Source: a bacterium
Lineage (GTDB): Bacteria; Arandabacterota; Arandabacteria; Arandabacterales; Arandabacteraceae
DNA: 64,000 nucleotides
NCBI GenBank assembly: GCA_029933125.1
Contig: JAOZOU010000008.1
Coordinates: 1-64,000 of the forward strand
Reading direction: 5' to 3'
The position numbers and the translations under genes are program-made. Positions 18,943-26,021 of the stretch are shown piece after piece; the stretch's first letter is position 1, and each line of letters opens with the position of its first letter. Under the pieces are notes generated by a model, which ran no database searches, was not told the DNA's origin, and worked only from the letters and a program-made list of their open reading frames with translations.

Positions 18943-19019
18943 TGGTACGCCCGGCGGGATTTGAACCCACGGCCTGTGGCTCCGGAGGCCACCGCTCTAT
19001 CCAGCTGAGCTACGGGCGC
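18943..19019 (-). tRNA. tRNA-Arg (anticodon CCG)
   Basis: On the minus strand a complete cloverleaf of 77 bases can be drawn. The acceptor stem pairs 19013-19019 with 18947-18953 (one G-U pair at the end), the anticodon stem encloses CTCCGGA with anticodon CCG at 18983-18985, the T loop is TTCAAAT and CCA is encoded. It reads the arginine codon CGG. Only two bases separate it from the stop codon of the barrel-protein gene upstream on the same strand, so it is probably released from a shared transcript. Confidence 0.96.
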
Positions 19020-19021
19020 AC

Positions 19022-20212
19022 CTAGAAGCGATACGTAAGCGTCAGGAATCCTTTGTCAAGGGTACGTTTTTCCCTATACTCATCCTGAGGGGAAAACCTC
19101 TCAAAACAGGAGTGCACCCAGGCCACATCAACGGCAAGGCTGGACTCGACCAGAGTACCCAGTCCAAAAGTTATGTTTGTGCGATTCTTTTCCGCATCGA
19201 AGACATTAAGTGCCAGTGGAACATATGAGTAACCACCTCTGAAGCGCAGAGGTAGAATCGGAAGCGTATACTCGACACCGAATCTTAGGTCGGTGGTTGG
19301 ATCAAAGATGAAATTGCCGCTTTCATCGCGAATCCCACCCGGAAAGCCAAGTTGATGCCAATCGGTGTAGATGACATCGACAGCAATTGTGAAGTTGGGT
19401 GGCATCAAGCCGATTCCAATCGCCCCTGAAAATGGAAGGTCGATGTTATACTTCACCGGTGGATTGTACCTAATGCAGCCGGCATCGGTCCAGACCTCCT
19501 CACCTTCAACCGTTATGCGCTGCGGTGTCTTGAGGGTTAAGCCAACTGAGATAAACCTGCTCACATAAAGCATCCCCAGACTACCACCATAGCCACTGAG
19601 ATCACCTGTTTGGGAAAAGACAGCGGGTTCGTCACAACTTCCCCATGGCCAAAGCTGGTCATGATAGTCAAGATCGCCCGTGAAAAGGTGCCCCTCACCG
19701 CCAAGAAAGACATTGGGAGAAACCTGGACTGCAAACCCACCACTCCAGGCAGTAAGGACAACTTTCTTCTCCTCTATGTCATGATATCCTTGCGCTCCAT
19801 AACGGTTTAGGTATTGATCAAAGGAAGTTGCTCTTGTTACAGCACCTGCTGCCACAAGGCTTCCACGATAAGTCGGGAAGGGGTATGAGAATGAAGCATT
19901 CTGGAAGCGGGTTGTGCTAACCGAGGATGAGCTCTTTCGACCAGCCCAGGATGTCTCTATCCTCAGGTTTGCATTGGTCAAAGTTCCCAGAAGTTCAATC
20001 CTTCTGATCTTGCCCAATCCAGCGGGGTTATACCAGATAGCACTTCCATCGTCGACAATTGCTATACACGCGCCTCCCATCCCAGCCCATCTTGCACCTA
20101 TCTCCGCGCGTTGGGTAAAGGCAACATCCTTGTTGGTAGGAGGTGAGCCAGCTTGACCGAATGAAGCTAGGGATGCCACTACCGCTACTACGAGCAAAAG
20201 ACGGCTCAGCAT
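19022..20212 (-). CDS. PorV/FadL-like outer membrane beta-barrel protein
   Basis: A 396-residue exported protein. It has a signal peptide (about 1-21, ending FGQAG) and then ARWAGMGGACIAIVDDGSA with WYNPAGLGKI, the hallmark N-terminal segment of the PorV/FadL/OMPP1 barrel families. Alternating beta strands follow, and the protein ends LTLTYRF with a terminal Phe, the usual BamA recognition signal. In relatives it acts as a transporter of hydrophobic compounds or, as PorV, in type IX secretion; no other type IX genes are seen here. Its ATG shares one base with the stop of the upstream lipoprotein gene (TGATG), so the two are translationally coupled. Confidence 0.85.
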   Translation of the reverse strand: MLSRLLLVVAVVASLASFGQAGSPPTNKDVAFTQRAEIGARWAGMGGACIAIVDDGSAIWYNPAGLGKIRRIELLGTLTNANLRIETSWAGRKSSSSVSTTRFQNASFSYPFPTYRGSLVAAGAVTRATSFDQYLNRYGAQGYHDIEEKKVVLTAWSGGFAVQVSPNVFLGGEGHLFTGDLDYHDQLWPWGSCDEPAVFSQTGDLSGYGGSLGMLYVSRFISVGLTLKTPQRITVEGEEVWTDAGCIRYNPPVKYNIDLPFSGAIGIGLMPPNFTIAVDVIYTDWHQLGFPGGIRDESGNFIFDPTTDLRFGVEYTLPILPLRFRGGYSYVPLALNVFDAEKNRTNITFGLGTLVESSLAVDVAWVHSCFERFSPQDEYREKRTLDKGFLTLTYRF

Positions 20213-20727
20213 CAGTTTCCCTCTTTAGCTTTCTCTTTCTTCTTCTTCTTCTTCGGCTGTGATGGTGACTCTGCCTTGGGCCGTTTGCGATTCTGGTAGT
20301 AATTTGGCACTGTCGGCTTCTCAGGTGCCTGCTTGGTATCCTGGCGTATTGACTTGTCCTCTTCACCCTTAGACTTCTTGGGTTTGACCCGAATCGCACC
20401 GCCAGGGAGTCCAGGCTCCTGGGGACTTCTCCTGTCCTCATAATATCTCGGAGCTTCCCACTTGGGTGCCTGGCTGTCGTCCCACCACCAGTAATCATCC
20501 CACCACCACGGTCTGCAGTAGTAGGAACGCCAGTAAGAATAGCGCCAATACCATGTGTCGAGATAGGGAAAGTGCCAGTAATAGTAGTCAGCGCTGTTAT
20601 GACAATCCGAACAGTGCCGAGGGGACTCTGAGGTTTCCATTCCTGAGGTTTGGGGATGGACAACAACCGTGTAACAACCAGCCGCAACAATCCCAAGACC
20701 TAAGAGCAACAAAAGCCAAGTCTTCAT
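20212..20727 (-). CDS. Aromatic-rich lipoprotein with a CxxCH motif
   Basis: I do not recognise the family. The 171-residue product starts with a lipoprotein signal (MKTWLLLLLGLGIVAAGC, lipidated Cys near 18). A CSDCH motif near residues 40-44 could bind one c-type heme. A remarkable Trp/Tyr/Asp-rich stretch follows (YYYWHFPYLDTWYWRYSYW, then a run of WWWDD type), and the tail is Lys/Pro-rich (PKKKKKKEKAKEGN). The ATG at 20727 is favoured over GTG 20736 because AAGGA sits about ten bases ahead. It is the first gene of a transcript with the PorV-like barrel, so it probably sits at the outer membrane beside it. Confidence 0.75.
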   Translation of the reverse strand: MKTWLLLLLGLGIVAAGCYTVVVHPQTSGMETSESPRHCSDCHNSADYYYWHFPYLDTWYWRYSYWRSYYCRPWWWDDYWWWDDSQAPKWEAPRYYEDRRSPQEPGLPGGAIRVKPKKSKGEEDKSIRQDTKQAPEKPTVPNYYQNRKRPKAESPSQPKKKKKKEKAKEGN

Positions 20728-20766
20728 AGGAATCACATCCTTCTGTCTAGTCGGCTCTTCCTCTAT

Positions 20767-20796
20767 AATCTATCGGCGCAAAGGTGGTGGTGTCAA
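20767..20796 (-). promoter_or_regulatory. Promoter for the lipoprotein/PorV-like/tRNA-Arg transcript
   Basis: On the minus strand, TTGACA (20791-20796) is followed after 18 bases by TAGATT (20767-20772), a good vegetative sigma-factor promoter placed 40 bases before the lipoprotein start. It lies directly after the end of oadB, so it separates the sodium-pump genes from the following transcript. Confidence 0.6.
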
Positions 20797-20800
20797 TGGA

Positions 20801-21961
20801 TTAGTGAGGAATCATGGAAAGAAGCACACCGGCAGCAACAGCTGAACCTATTACACCTGTGACATTCGGACCCATGGCGTGCATAAGCAAAGAGTTCTGA
20901 GGATTCGCTCTTTCTCCTTCCCGCTGAACAACGCGTGCAGCCATCGGTACAGCAGATACGCCTGCTGCCCCGATCAAAGGATTTATCTTGCCACCTGAAA
21001 GGCGACACATTAATCTTCCAAGGAGCACACCAGCTGCTGTTCCGATGCCAAAAGCGACAACACCGAGAACAAGGATACCCAGGGTCTTGGGCGTAAGGAA
21101 GCGCGATCCCTCAAGGGTCGCTCCCACAGAGATGCCGAGAAAGATTGTTACTATGTTGATAAGTTCATTCTGCGCCGTTTTTGAAAGACGCTCAACCACA
21201 CCCGACTCCCTCAAAAGGTTACCAAACATAAGCATTCCGATGAGGGGTGCTGCAGAAGGAACCAGCAAAGCACATAGGATAGTAACAACGAATGGAAAAA
21301 GGATGCGTTCACGCTTGGAGACCTGCCTGAGCTGTTTCATCACAATTTTGCGTTCGCCAGGAGTTGTTAGCAATCTCATTATTGGTGGCTGAATAATTGG
21401 GACAAGAGCCATATAGGAGTAAGCGGCTATCGCAACAGGTCCAAGCAGGTGGGGAGCCATCTTTGAGGTGAGATAGATAGCGGTCGGCCCATCAGCTCCA
21501 CCGATTATTGCAATCGAACTTGCTTCCTGAAGTGTAAAGGAAAGCCCGAGGCAGGGTATCTTACCGAGGGCAAGTGCCCCTAGTAACGTACCAAAGATGC
21601 CAAACTGGGCTGCCGCTCCAAGAAGGGTTGTCTTGGGATTTGCAATCAAAGGACCAAAGTCGGTAAGAGCCCCGATACCGAGGAAGATAAGAAGAGGGAA
21701 AAGGCCTGTCTTTATGCCACTATCGTAGATTACTCTCAGGATACCACCCTCGTTCATCATACCAACAACAGGCACATTCGTCAGGATGGCTCCGAAGCCA
21801 ATAGGTATAAGAAGCAAAGGTTCGTAGCGCCGTTTCACAGCAAGGTAGATGAGCAAGCATCCGATACCTATGACTATGACATTTTGATAGGTAAGATTGG
21901 CAACACCGAGGGATTTCCCGAAGCGTGCAATGAGCTCGCTCAAAGTGTATGTCGGTTCCAT
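20801..21961 (-). CDS. oadB: Sodium-translocating decarboxylase, beta subunit
   Basis: Membrane subunit that decarboxylates carboxybiotin and exports Na+. The 386-residue product has many hydrophobic helices and the two family signatures: [14 protein letters not shown], containing the Asp essential for Na+ movement, and the [20 protein letters not shown] region followed by [18 protein letters not shown]. The family covers oxaloacetate, glutaconyl-CoA and methylmalonyl-CoA pumps. The OadA-type partner next door points to oxaloacetate. It starts 9 bases after the end of oadA, as the last gene of oadGAB. Confidence 0.95.
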   Translation of the reverse strand: MEPTYTLSELIARFGKSLGVANLTYQNVIVIGIGCLLIYLAVKRRYEPLLLIPIGFGAILTNVPVVGMMNEGGILRVIYDSGIKTGLFPLLIFLGIGALTDFGPLIANPKTTLLGAAAQFGIFGTLLGALALGKIPCLGLSFTLQEASSIAIIGGADGPTAIYLTSKMAPHLLGPVAIAAYSYMALVPIIQPPIMRLLTTPGERKIVMKQLRQVSKRERILFPFVVTILCALLVPSAAPLIGMLMFGNLLRESGVVERLSKTAQNELINIVTIFLGISVGATLEGSRFLTPKTLGILVLGVVAFGIGTAAGVLLGRLMCRLSGGKINPLIGAAGVSAVPMAARVVQREGERANPQNSLLMHAMGPNVTGVIGSAVAAGVLLSMIPH

Positions 21962-21970
21962 CTTATCCTC

Positions 21971-23749
21971 TCAGGATATGACGACGAGTGGGTCACCATT
22001 TTCCACTTTGTCGCCAGGCTTCACAAGGAGGTGAGCAACGCGGCCCTCGTGAGGGGAAACAACCTTGGTTTCCATCTTCATTGCTTCAAGAACAATTATC
22101 TCCTCACCTTGGCTGACTTCATCACCCTCTTGCTTGAGGATTCTCAGAACATCACCGCTCAAAGGAGCCTTGACAGTTCTTCCGTCAGTCGGGATTGCCT
22201 TCTTTGTGGGTGGTTCGTCCGCTCGGGGTTGAACAGAAAAGCCCGTAGCATCCTCAATGGAAACTTCATAGGTCTTGCCATTGACGGTTATACGGTAGGT
22301 TGCGGGTGTGGGCTCTTGAGGTGCTGGACTGGGTTTCTGGGCTTTGGCTGGCGCAGGTTTGGCAGGCTCAGGTTTCTTCATGCCATCTCTTATTTGAATA
22401 AATTCGAGCCCGACCTCAGGGAAAAGCGCATAGGTTACAACATCCTCATCGGATCTAGGTTGCATTCCCAGCTTCTCAGCAAGCTCTCGCCTGTCCTTTT
22501 CGAGCTCCGGTTCAATATAATCTGCAGGCCTTTTGGTTATAGGCTGCTGTCCTGTCTCGGCAACCACTCTTTCAACCAAATCCTTGCGAATCTCGCCCGG
22601 GGCTTTACCGTACTTGCCGAGGATGTAATTCTTTGTGTGTTCAGTTAGAACCTTGTATCGCTCTCCCTGAAGCACATTTATCACAGCTTGAGTTCCAACC
22701 ACCTGACTGCTCGGCGTCACAAGCGGTGGGTAGCCAAGGTCAGCTCTTACCTTAACCACTTCGTCAAGGACCTCATCATAGCGATCCATTGCATTCTGAC
22801 TGCGTAGCTGGCTTGCAAGATTGGACAGCATGCCCCCAGGGATCTGGGCTGAGAGAATCCGGGCATCGACACCCGGGAGCCCGCTTTCATATTCGGAGAG
22901 TTGGGCTCGAACCTGCTTGAAGTGATCAGCTATCTCAATCAGTAGATCGAGATCAAGACCCGTATCGTATGGTGTATTCCTTAGAGCCGCCACAAGACTC
23001 TCAGTTGCAGGCTGAGATGTTCCAAGGGCAAGAGGTGAGAGTGCTGTATCAATAATGGCTGCTCCTGCTTCGATACCTTTGAGATAGCTCATCTCGCTGA
23101 GCCCTGTAGTTGCATGGCAATGGAGATGGATGGGAATACTTATCTTCCTCTTGAGAGCGGAAACCAGCTCAAGGGCAACATAAGGAGTAAGAAGACCAGC
23201 CATATCCTTGATGCAGAGAGTATCAGCGCCCATCTCCTCGAGCTGCTGTGCCATCTCAACGTAGAGATCAAGGGTATGAACAGGGCTCGTTGTGTATGAT
23301 ATGCAGCCCTCAGCATGTTTGCCAGCCTTCTTGGTAGCCCTCATAGCCGTACGCAGATTGCGGACATCGTTGAGGGCATCGAAGATTCGAAAAACGTCAA
23401 TGCCTGCATTTGCAGCAAGCTCAACAAACTTCTCAACGAGATCATCAGCATAGTGGCGATAGCCAACAACGTTTTGTCCTCTGAGTAGCATCTGAAGTCG
23501 CGTGTTGGGGATAGCCTTTCGCAGCTGACGAACCCGGTCCCAGGGATCTTCTCGCAGGAAGCGTATGCAGGAGTCGAAAGTAGCGCCTCCCCACATCTCA
23601 AGGGAAAAGTAGCCCACCTTATCGAGCTTGCTCGCAACCGGAAGCATGTATTTTGTTGGCATCCTTGTTGCGAGGAGCGACTGGTGAGCATCTCTCAGGA
23701 TGGTGTCAGTTATCATAACCGTCTGCTTGTCCTGGTTCACCAAGATCAA
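21971..23749 (-). CDS. oadA: Oxaloacetate decarboxylase, alpha subunit (carboxyltransferase plus biotin domain)
   Basis: Transfers CO2 from oxaloacetate to its own biotin. The 592 residues contain a TIM-barrel carboxyltransferase domain (about 10-290) with TDTILRDAHQSL, the metal-site Lys in LCIKDMAG and the HLHCHATTG histidines. A conserved PYC/OadA domain follows, then a Pro/Ala-rich linker (about 465-490) and a biotinyl domain with the EAMKMET motif near the C-terminus. The same architecture occurs in pyruvate carboxylase subunit B, so the OadB and OadG neighbours decide the call. The start is TTG at 23749 with GAAAGGAG ahead, overlapping oadG by 4 bases. Confidence 0.94.
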   Translation of the reverse strand: MILVNQDKQTVMITDTILRDAHQSLLATRMPTKYMLPVASKLDKVGYFSLEMWGGATFDSCIRFLREDPWDRVRQLRKAIPNTRLQMLLRGQNVVGYRHYADDLVEKFVELAANAGIDVFRIFDALNDVRNLRTAMRATKKAGKHAEGCISYTTSPVHTLDLYVEMAQQLEEMGADTLCIKDMAGLLTPYVALELVSALKRKISIPIHLHCHATTGLSEMSYLKGIEAGAAIIDTALSPLALGTSQPATESLVAALRNTPYDTGLDLDLLIEIADHFKQVRAQLSEYESGLPGVDARILSAQIPGGMLSNLASQLRSQNAMDRYDEVLDEVVKVRADLGYPPLVTPSSQVVGTQAVINVLQGERYKVLTEHTKNYILGKYGKAPGEIRKDLVERVVAETGQQPITKRPADYIEPELEKDRRELAEKLGMQPRSDEDVVTYALFPEVGLEFIQIRDGMKKPEPAKPAPAKAQKPSPAPQEPTPATYRITVNGKTYEVSIEDATGFSVQPRADEPPTKKAIPTDGRTVKAPLSGDVLRILKQEGDEVSQGEEIIVLEAMKMETKVVSPHEGRVAHLLVKPGDKVENGDPLVVIS

Positions 23750-23958
23750 TCTCTCCTTTCCTCATGTTTTGAGCGTTTGCGATGTGCATGCAAGGCTGCA
23801 CCAATGACCGCCACAACCTCAGCAAATGAGGACTCTTCGTGTGGAAGCTCGCCTGCAAAGCGCGCGAGGAAGCTAATTGCCACAGCGAGCAGGGCAATGA
23901 AAGCAAAGACGATACTCATGCCCAGAATTGTTATTGAAAGACCAGCTTGCATTCTCAC
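23746..23958 (-). CDS. oadG: Oxaloacetate decarboxylase, gamma subunit
   Basis: Small membrane anchor that holds alpha and beta subunits together. The 70-residue product has one N-terminal membrane helix (LSITILGMSIVFAFIALLAV) with the GMSIVFAFL-type pattern common in OadG, then a short charged tail with His residues (HAHRKRSKHEERRD) that may bind zinc as in other gamma subunits. The start may be GTG 23958 or ATG 23952. It is first in the oadGAB operon and overlaps oadA. Confidence 0.85.
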   Translation of the reverse strand: MRMQAGLSITILGMSIVFAFIALLAVAISFLARFAGELPHEESSFAEVVAVIGAALHAHRKRSKHEERRD

Positions 23959-23978
23959 CCCAGTTTTTCCAGCTATTT

Positions 23979-24007
23979 AGTTTATCCGTGTCCCGAAGAT
24001 GTGTCAA
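23979..24007 (-). promoter_or_regulatory. Promoter for oadGAB
   Basis: Minus-strand TTGACA (24002-24007), a 17-base spacer and TAAACT (23979-23984) lie 21 bases before the oadG start. It sits back to back with a plus-strand promoter at 24026-24054, forming a divergent control region. Confidence 0.6.
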
Positions 24008-24025
24008 TGTTTTTCGAAGTTTTGG

Positions 24026-24054
24026 TTGCAACACCACGATATGCAAAATATGCT
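24026..24054 (+). promoter_or_regulatory. Putative promoter for the 24.1 kb lipoprotein gene
   Basis: TTGCAA (24026-24031), a 17-base spacer and TATGCT (24049-24054) lie 20 bases before the TTG start. Both boxes match the vegetative consensus at four of six positions, so this is weaker than the divergent oadG promoter. Confidence 0.4.
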
Positions 24055-24074
24055 CTTCGCTGAAGGAGGATGCC

Positions 24075-24761
24075 TTGAGATCGAGAGACTTGTCTTTTTC
24101 CTTTGTAATGTATCTTGTGTTCATTCTCACACTGAGCTTACACCTTGCGGGTTGCGCTCATAAAAGGCCTCACCTGCAGCGACCAGGCGACCTCAGGACA
24201 ATAGTCAGGAAACTTCATGACATAGGGGGACTCAAGGGTAATGGTTGGATCACAGCTGAGGTGCGAGGTGAGAGATTAGGCGCCCCTTTTGAGGTGGCGA
24301 TTGCCGGGGATGGCAGAATTGAACTTACCCTTCATCCGGGCACTAACAGTTTGCTCTGGCGTGAATTCAGTCTTAAAAGCACTCAAGAGAGGACTACAGT
24401 TGTCACGCCAGATAGCGAGTTCGAGGTGAAGATCGCCAATATCTCTCCCAGGGGATTGTATGCCTTTCTGCTTTCCATTGCTGGAGGAGACATGATTGTT
24501 CGGTGGCTGGACTCAGCCGGATGCGCTCTCGCAGGAGTGATTGTGTGCGATGGGTTGGAATTTGAGGTGAGAGTCGATCCCTCAACCAGCTCAGTTTCCT
24601 CATGGACAATCCATGACGAGAAGGGAGCGGAACTCAATGCCATCATTTACCGTTATTCGATGTCGCCCATACCTATGCCTCGCATAATTTCAGCGACTGT
24701 CCAGCCCTACGATGTGATATTTGGGGTGAGATATGAGAAAATAGAGCTGTATCGCCCGTGA
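24075..24761 (+). CDS. Lipoprotein, possibly of the LolB/DUF4292-like fold
   Basis: A 228-residue lipoprotein of uncertain family. The TTG at 24075 follows AAGGAGGA (24063-24070) at good spacing and gives a lipoprotein signal with LHLAGC (lipidated Cys near 26). The mature part begins LRTIVRKLHDIGGLKGNGWI and then alternates beta strands with phrases such as GLYAFLLSIAGG and FEVRVDPSTSSVSSWTI, ending in FGVRYEKIELY. This resembles the unclosed barrel of LolA/LolB and DUF4292 proteins that carry lipids or lipoproteins. That is an inference from pattern, not from a clear motif. It precedes the ECF sigma factor by 62 bases. Confidence 0.6.
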   Translation: MRSRDLSFSFVMYLVFILTLSLHLAGCAHKRPHLQRPGDLRTIVRKLHDIGGLKGNGWITAEVRGERLGAPFEVAIAGDGRIELTLHPGTNSLLWREFSLKSTQERTTVVTPDSEFEVKIANISPRGLYAFLLSIAGGDMIVRWLDSAGCALAGVIVCDGLEFEVRVDPSTSSVSSWTIHDEKGAELNAIIYRYSMSPIPMPRIISATVQPYDVIFGVRYEKIELYRP

Positions 24762-24777
24762 AGAGTGAGGAGAGCAG

Positions 24778-24806
24778 GGAACTTTGCGGGTTTATGAATG
24801 TAAAAT
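24778..24806 (+). promoter_or_regulatory. Possible ECF-type autoregulatory promoter
   Basis: GGAACTT (24778-24784) matches the -35 element used by many extracytoplasmic-function sigma factors. It is followed 15-16 bases later by GTAAAAT (24800-24806). It lies 40 bases before the sigma gene, where a self-activated promoter would be expected. TAAAAT alone would also make a decent -10 for the vegetative sigma factor, so the assignment is tentative. Confidence 0.35.
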
Positions 24807-24823
24807 AGACTGGTAGGGAAGGC

Positions 24824-25489
24824 ATGGCCCATAGCGATGGGGACCTCCCACCCGATTATCGGAATGATTCCGATGAGAGCCTCATGCTCAGGGTGGGAAA
24901 AGGAGACAGGCAAGCTTTTGATGAGATAGTGCGGCGTTATGGAGCCAAAATGATCAATCTGGCTTATCAGATAACAGGTAACAGAGAAGTGGCTGAAGAC
25001 ATTGCTCAGGAGACCTTCTTTAGAGCCTACCGGAGTGCACCAAGGTATCGTGAGATATCCAAGTTTTCAACCTGGCTTTATACGATAGCGATAAATCTTT
25101 GCAGAAATGAGCTTAGAAGACGTAAGTTTAGGATCTTTTCACTCGAAGGGATGGCTGAACGCGAGGAGAATGATAAAATAAGGGTTGATATTGTCGATGA
25201 GAAGCTTAGGCCAGATGGCGAGCTTGAGCGCAAGGAGCTCGCCAGGATGGTTAGGAGAGCGATAACCAGTCTGCCTGAAAAATTCAGAACGCCTCTTGTT
25301 TTGAGAGACATCCAGGGTTTAGCTTATGATGAGATAGGCAAAATATTGAAGTTACCTGAAGGCACAGTCAAGTCACGCATAAATAGAGCTCGCATGAGAG
25401 TCAAAGATATTCTTAAGCCCATACTTGACGAGACATGGAAGGGGGCAAAAGATAATGGATTGCAAGAAGGTGGAGACCCTTCTGAGTGA
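24824..25489 (+). CDS. ECF-family RNA polymerase sigma factor
   Basis: Alternative sigma factor of the two-domain ECF type. The 221-residue product has region 2 (about 20-95) with FDEIVRRYGAKMINLAYQIT and AEDIAQETFFRAYR plus FSTWLYTIAINLCRNELRRR, a short linker, and region 4 (about 145-205) with LPEKFRTPLVLRDIQGLAYD and GTVKSRINRARMRVKD. It lacks regions 1.1 and 3 as expected. Its end overlaps the anti-sigma gene by 35 bases, a typical translationally coupled sigma/anti-sigma pair. The likely signal is envelope stress, inferred from the exported neighbours. Confidence 0.93.
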   Translation: MAHSDGDLPPDYRNDSDESLMLRVGKGDRQAFDEIVRRYGAKMINLAYQITGNREVAEDIAQETFFRAYRSAPRYREISKFSTWLYTIAINLCRNELRRRKFRIFSLEGMAEREENDKIRVDIVDEKLRPDGELERKELARMVRRAITSLPEKFRTPLVLRDIQGLAYDEIGKILKLPEGTVKSRINRARMRVKDILKPILDETWKGAKDNGLQEGGDPSE

Positions 25490-26012
25490 TCTTGTTGACG
25501 GCACACTCGATGACCGCTCACGCAGGGAGGTGGAGGAACACCTGGCAAAATGCAAGGATTGCAGGCATGAAAGAGAGAACCTGATTAAGACCCTTGCCAC
25601 ACTTAAAGCGATTGACCGGATCGATGTTCCTAGCGATTTCGTGCAAACCCTCCGGAAGAGAATTGACGAGTTTGAAAGTGCGAAGAAGGCATTGATGTTG
25701 ACCACACTCTTGGCTTTTGTCAGACACCACAGGAAAGCCATCGTGAGCGGAGCCGCCGCCTTCGTCGTTGCCTTTGGTGTCACAGCCTATTTTGTCACCC
25801 ACATAGGCCATGTTGAGCAAGTTGCCGAGCAGGCGACTACTCCGCAACAAGCATCGCGCACTTACATAATGAATGACATTTTGCCAACCGGTGGCGATTC
25901 AGCTAATACCGTGTACATTACGGGTGATAGGGAGCCTGATCCATTCAGAGAATTGCCAACCTATGTTTTCGATGAGGTAAAACCTGTCGGGCTTATCCCG
26001 GATGATTTCTGA
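25455..26012 (+). CDS. Zinc-type (ZAS) transmembrane anti-sigma factor
   Basis: Holds the ECF sigma factor at the membrane. The N-terminal cytoplasmic domain has Cys3 and the ZAS motif His29-x3-Cys33-x2-Cys36 (EEHLAKCKDC). One membrane helix follows (about 94-115, AIVSGAAAFVVAFGVTAYFV), then a periplasmic tail of about 70 residues without a known domain, where signal sensing or regulated cleavage could occur. The ATG at 25455 lies inside the sigma gene; a reading from 25425 would put extra residues before the ZAS domain. The next gene, 9 bases on, encodes the protease-like protein. Confidence 0.88.
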   Translation: MDCKKVETLLSDLVDGTLDDRSRREVEEHLAKCKDCRHERENLIKTLATLKAIDRIDVPSDFVQTLRKRIDEFESAKKALMLTTLLAFVRHHRKAIVSGAAAFVVAFGVTAYFVTHIGHVEQVAEQATTPQQASRTYIMNDILPTGGDSANTVYITGDREPDPFRELPTYVFDEVKPVGLIPDDF

Positions 26013-26021
26013 GGTGGATCC

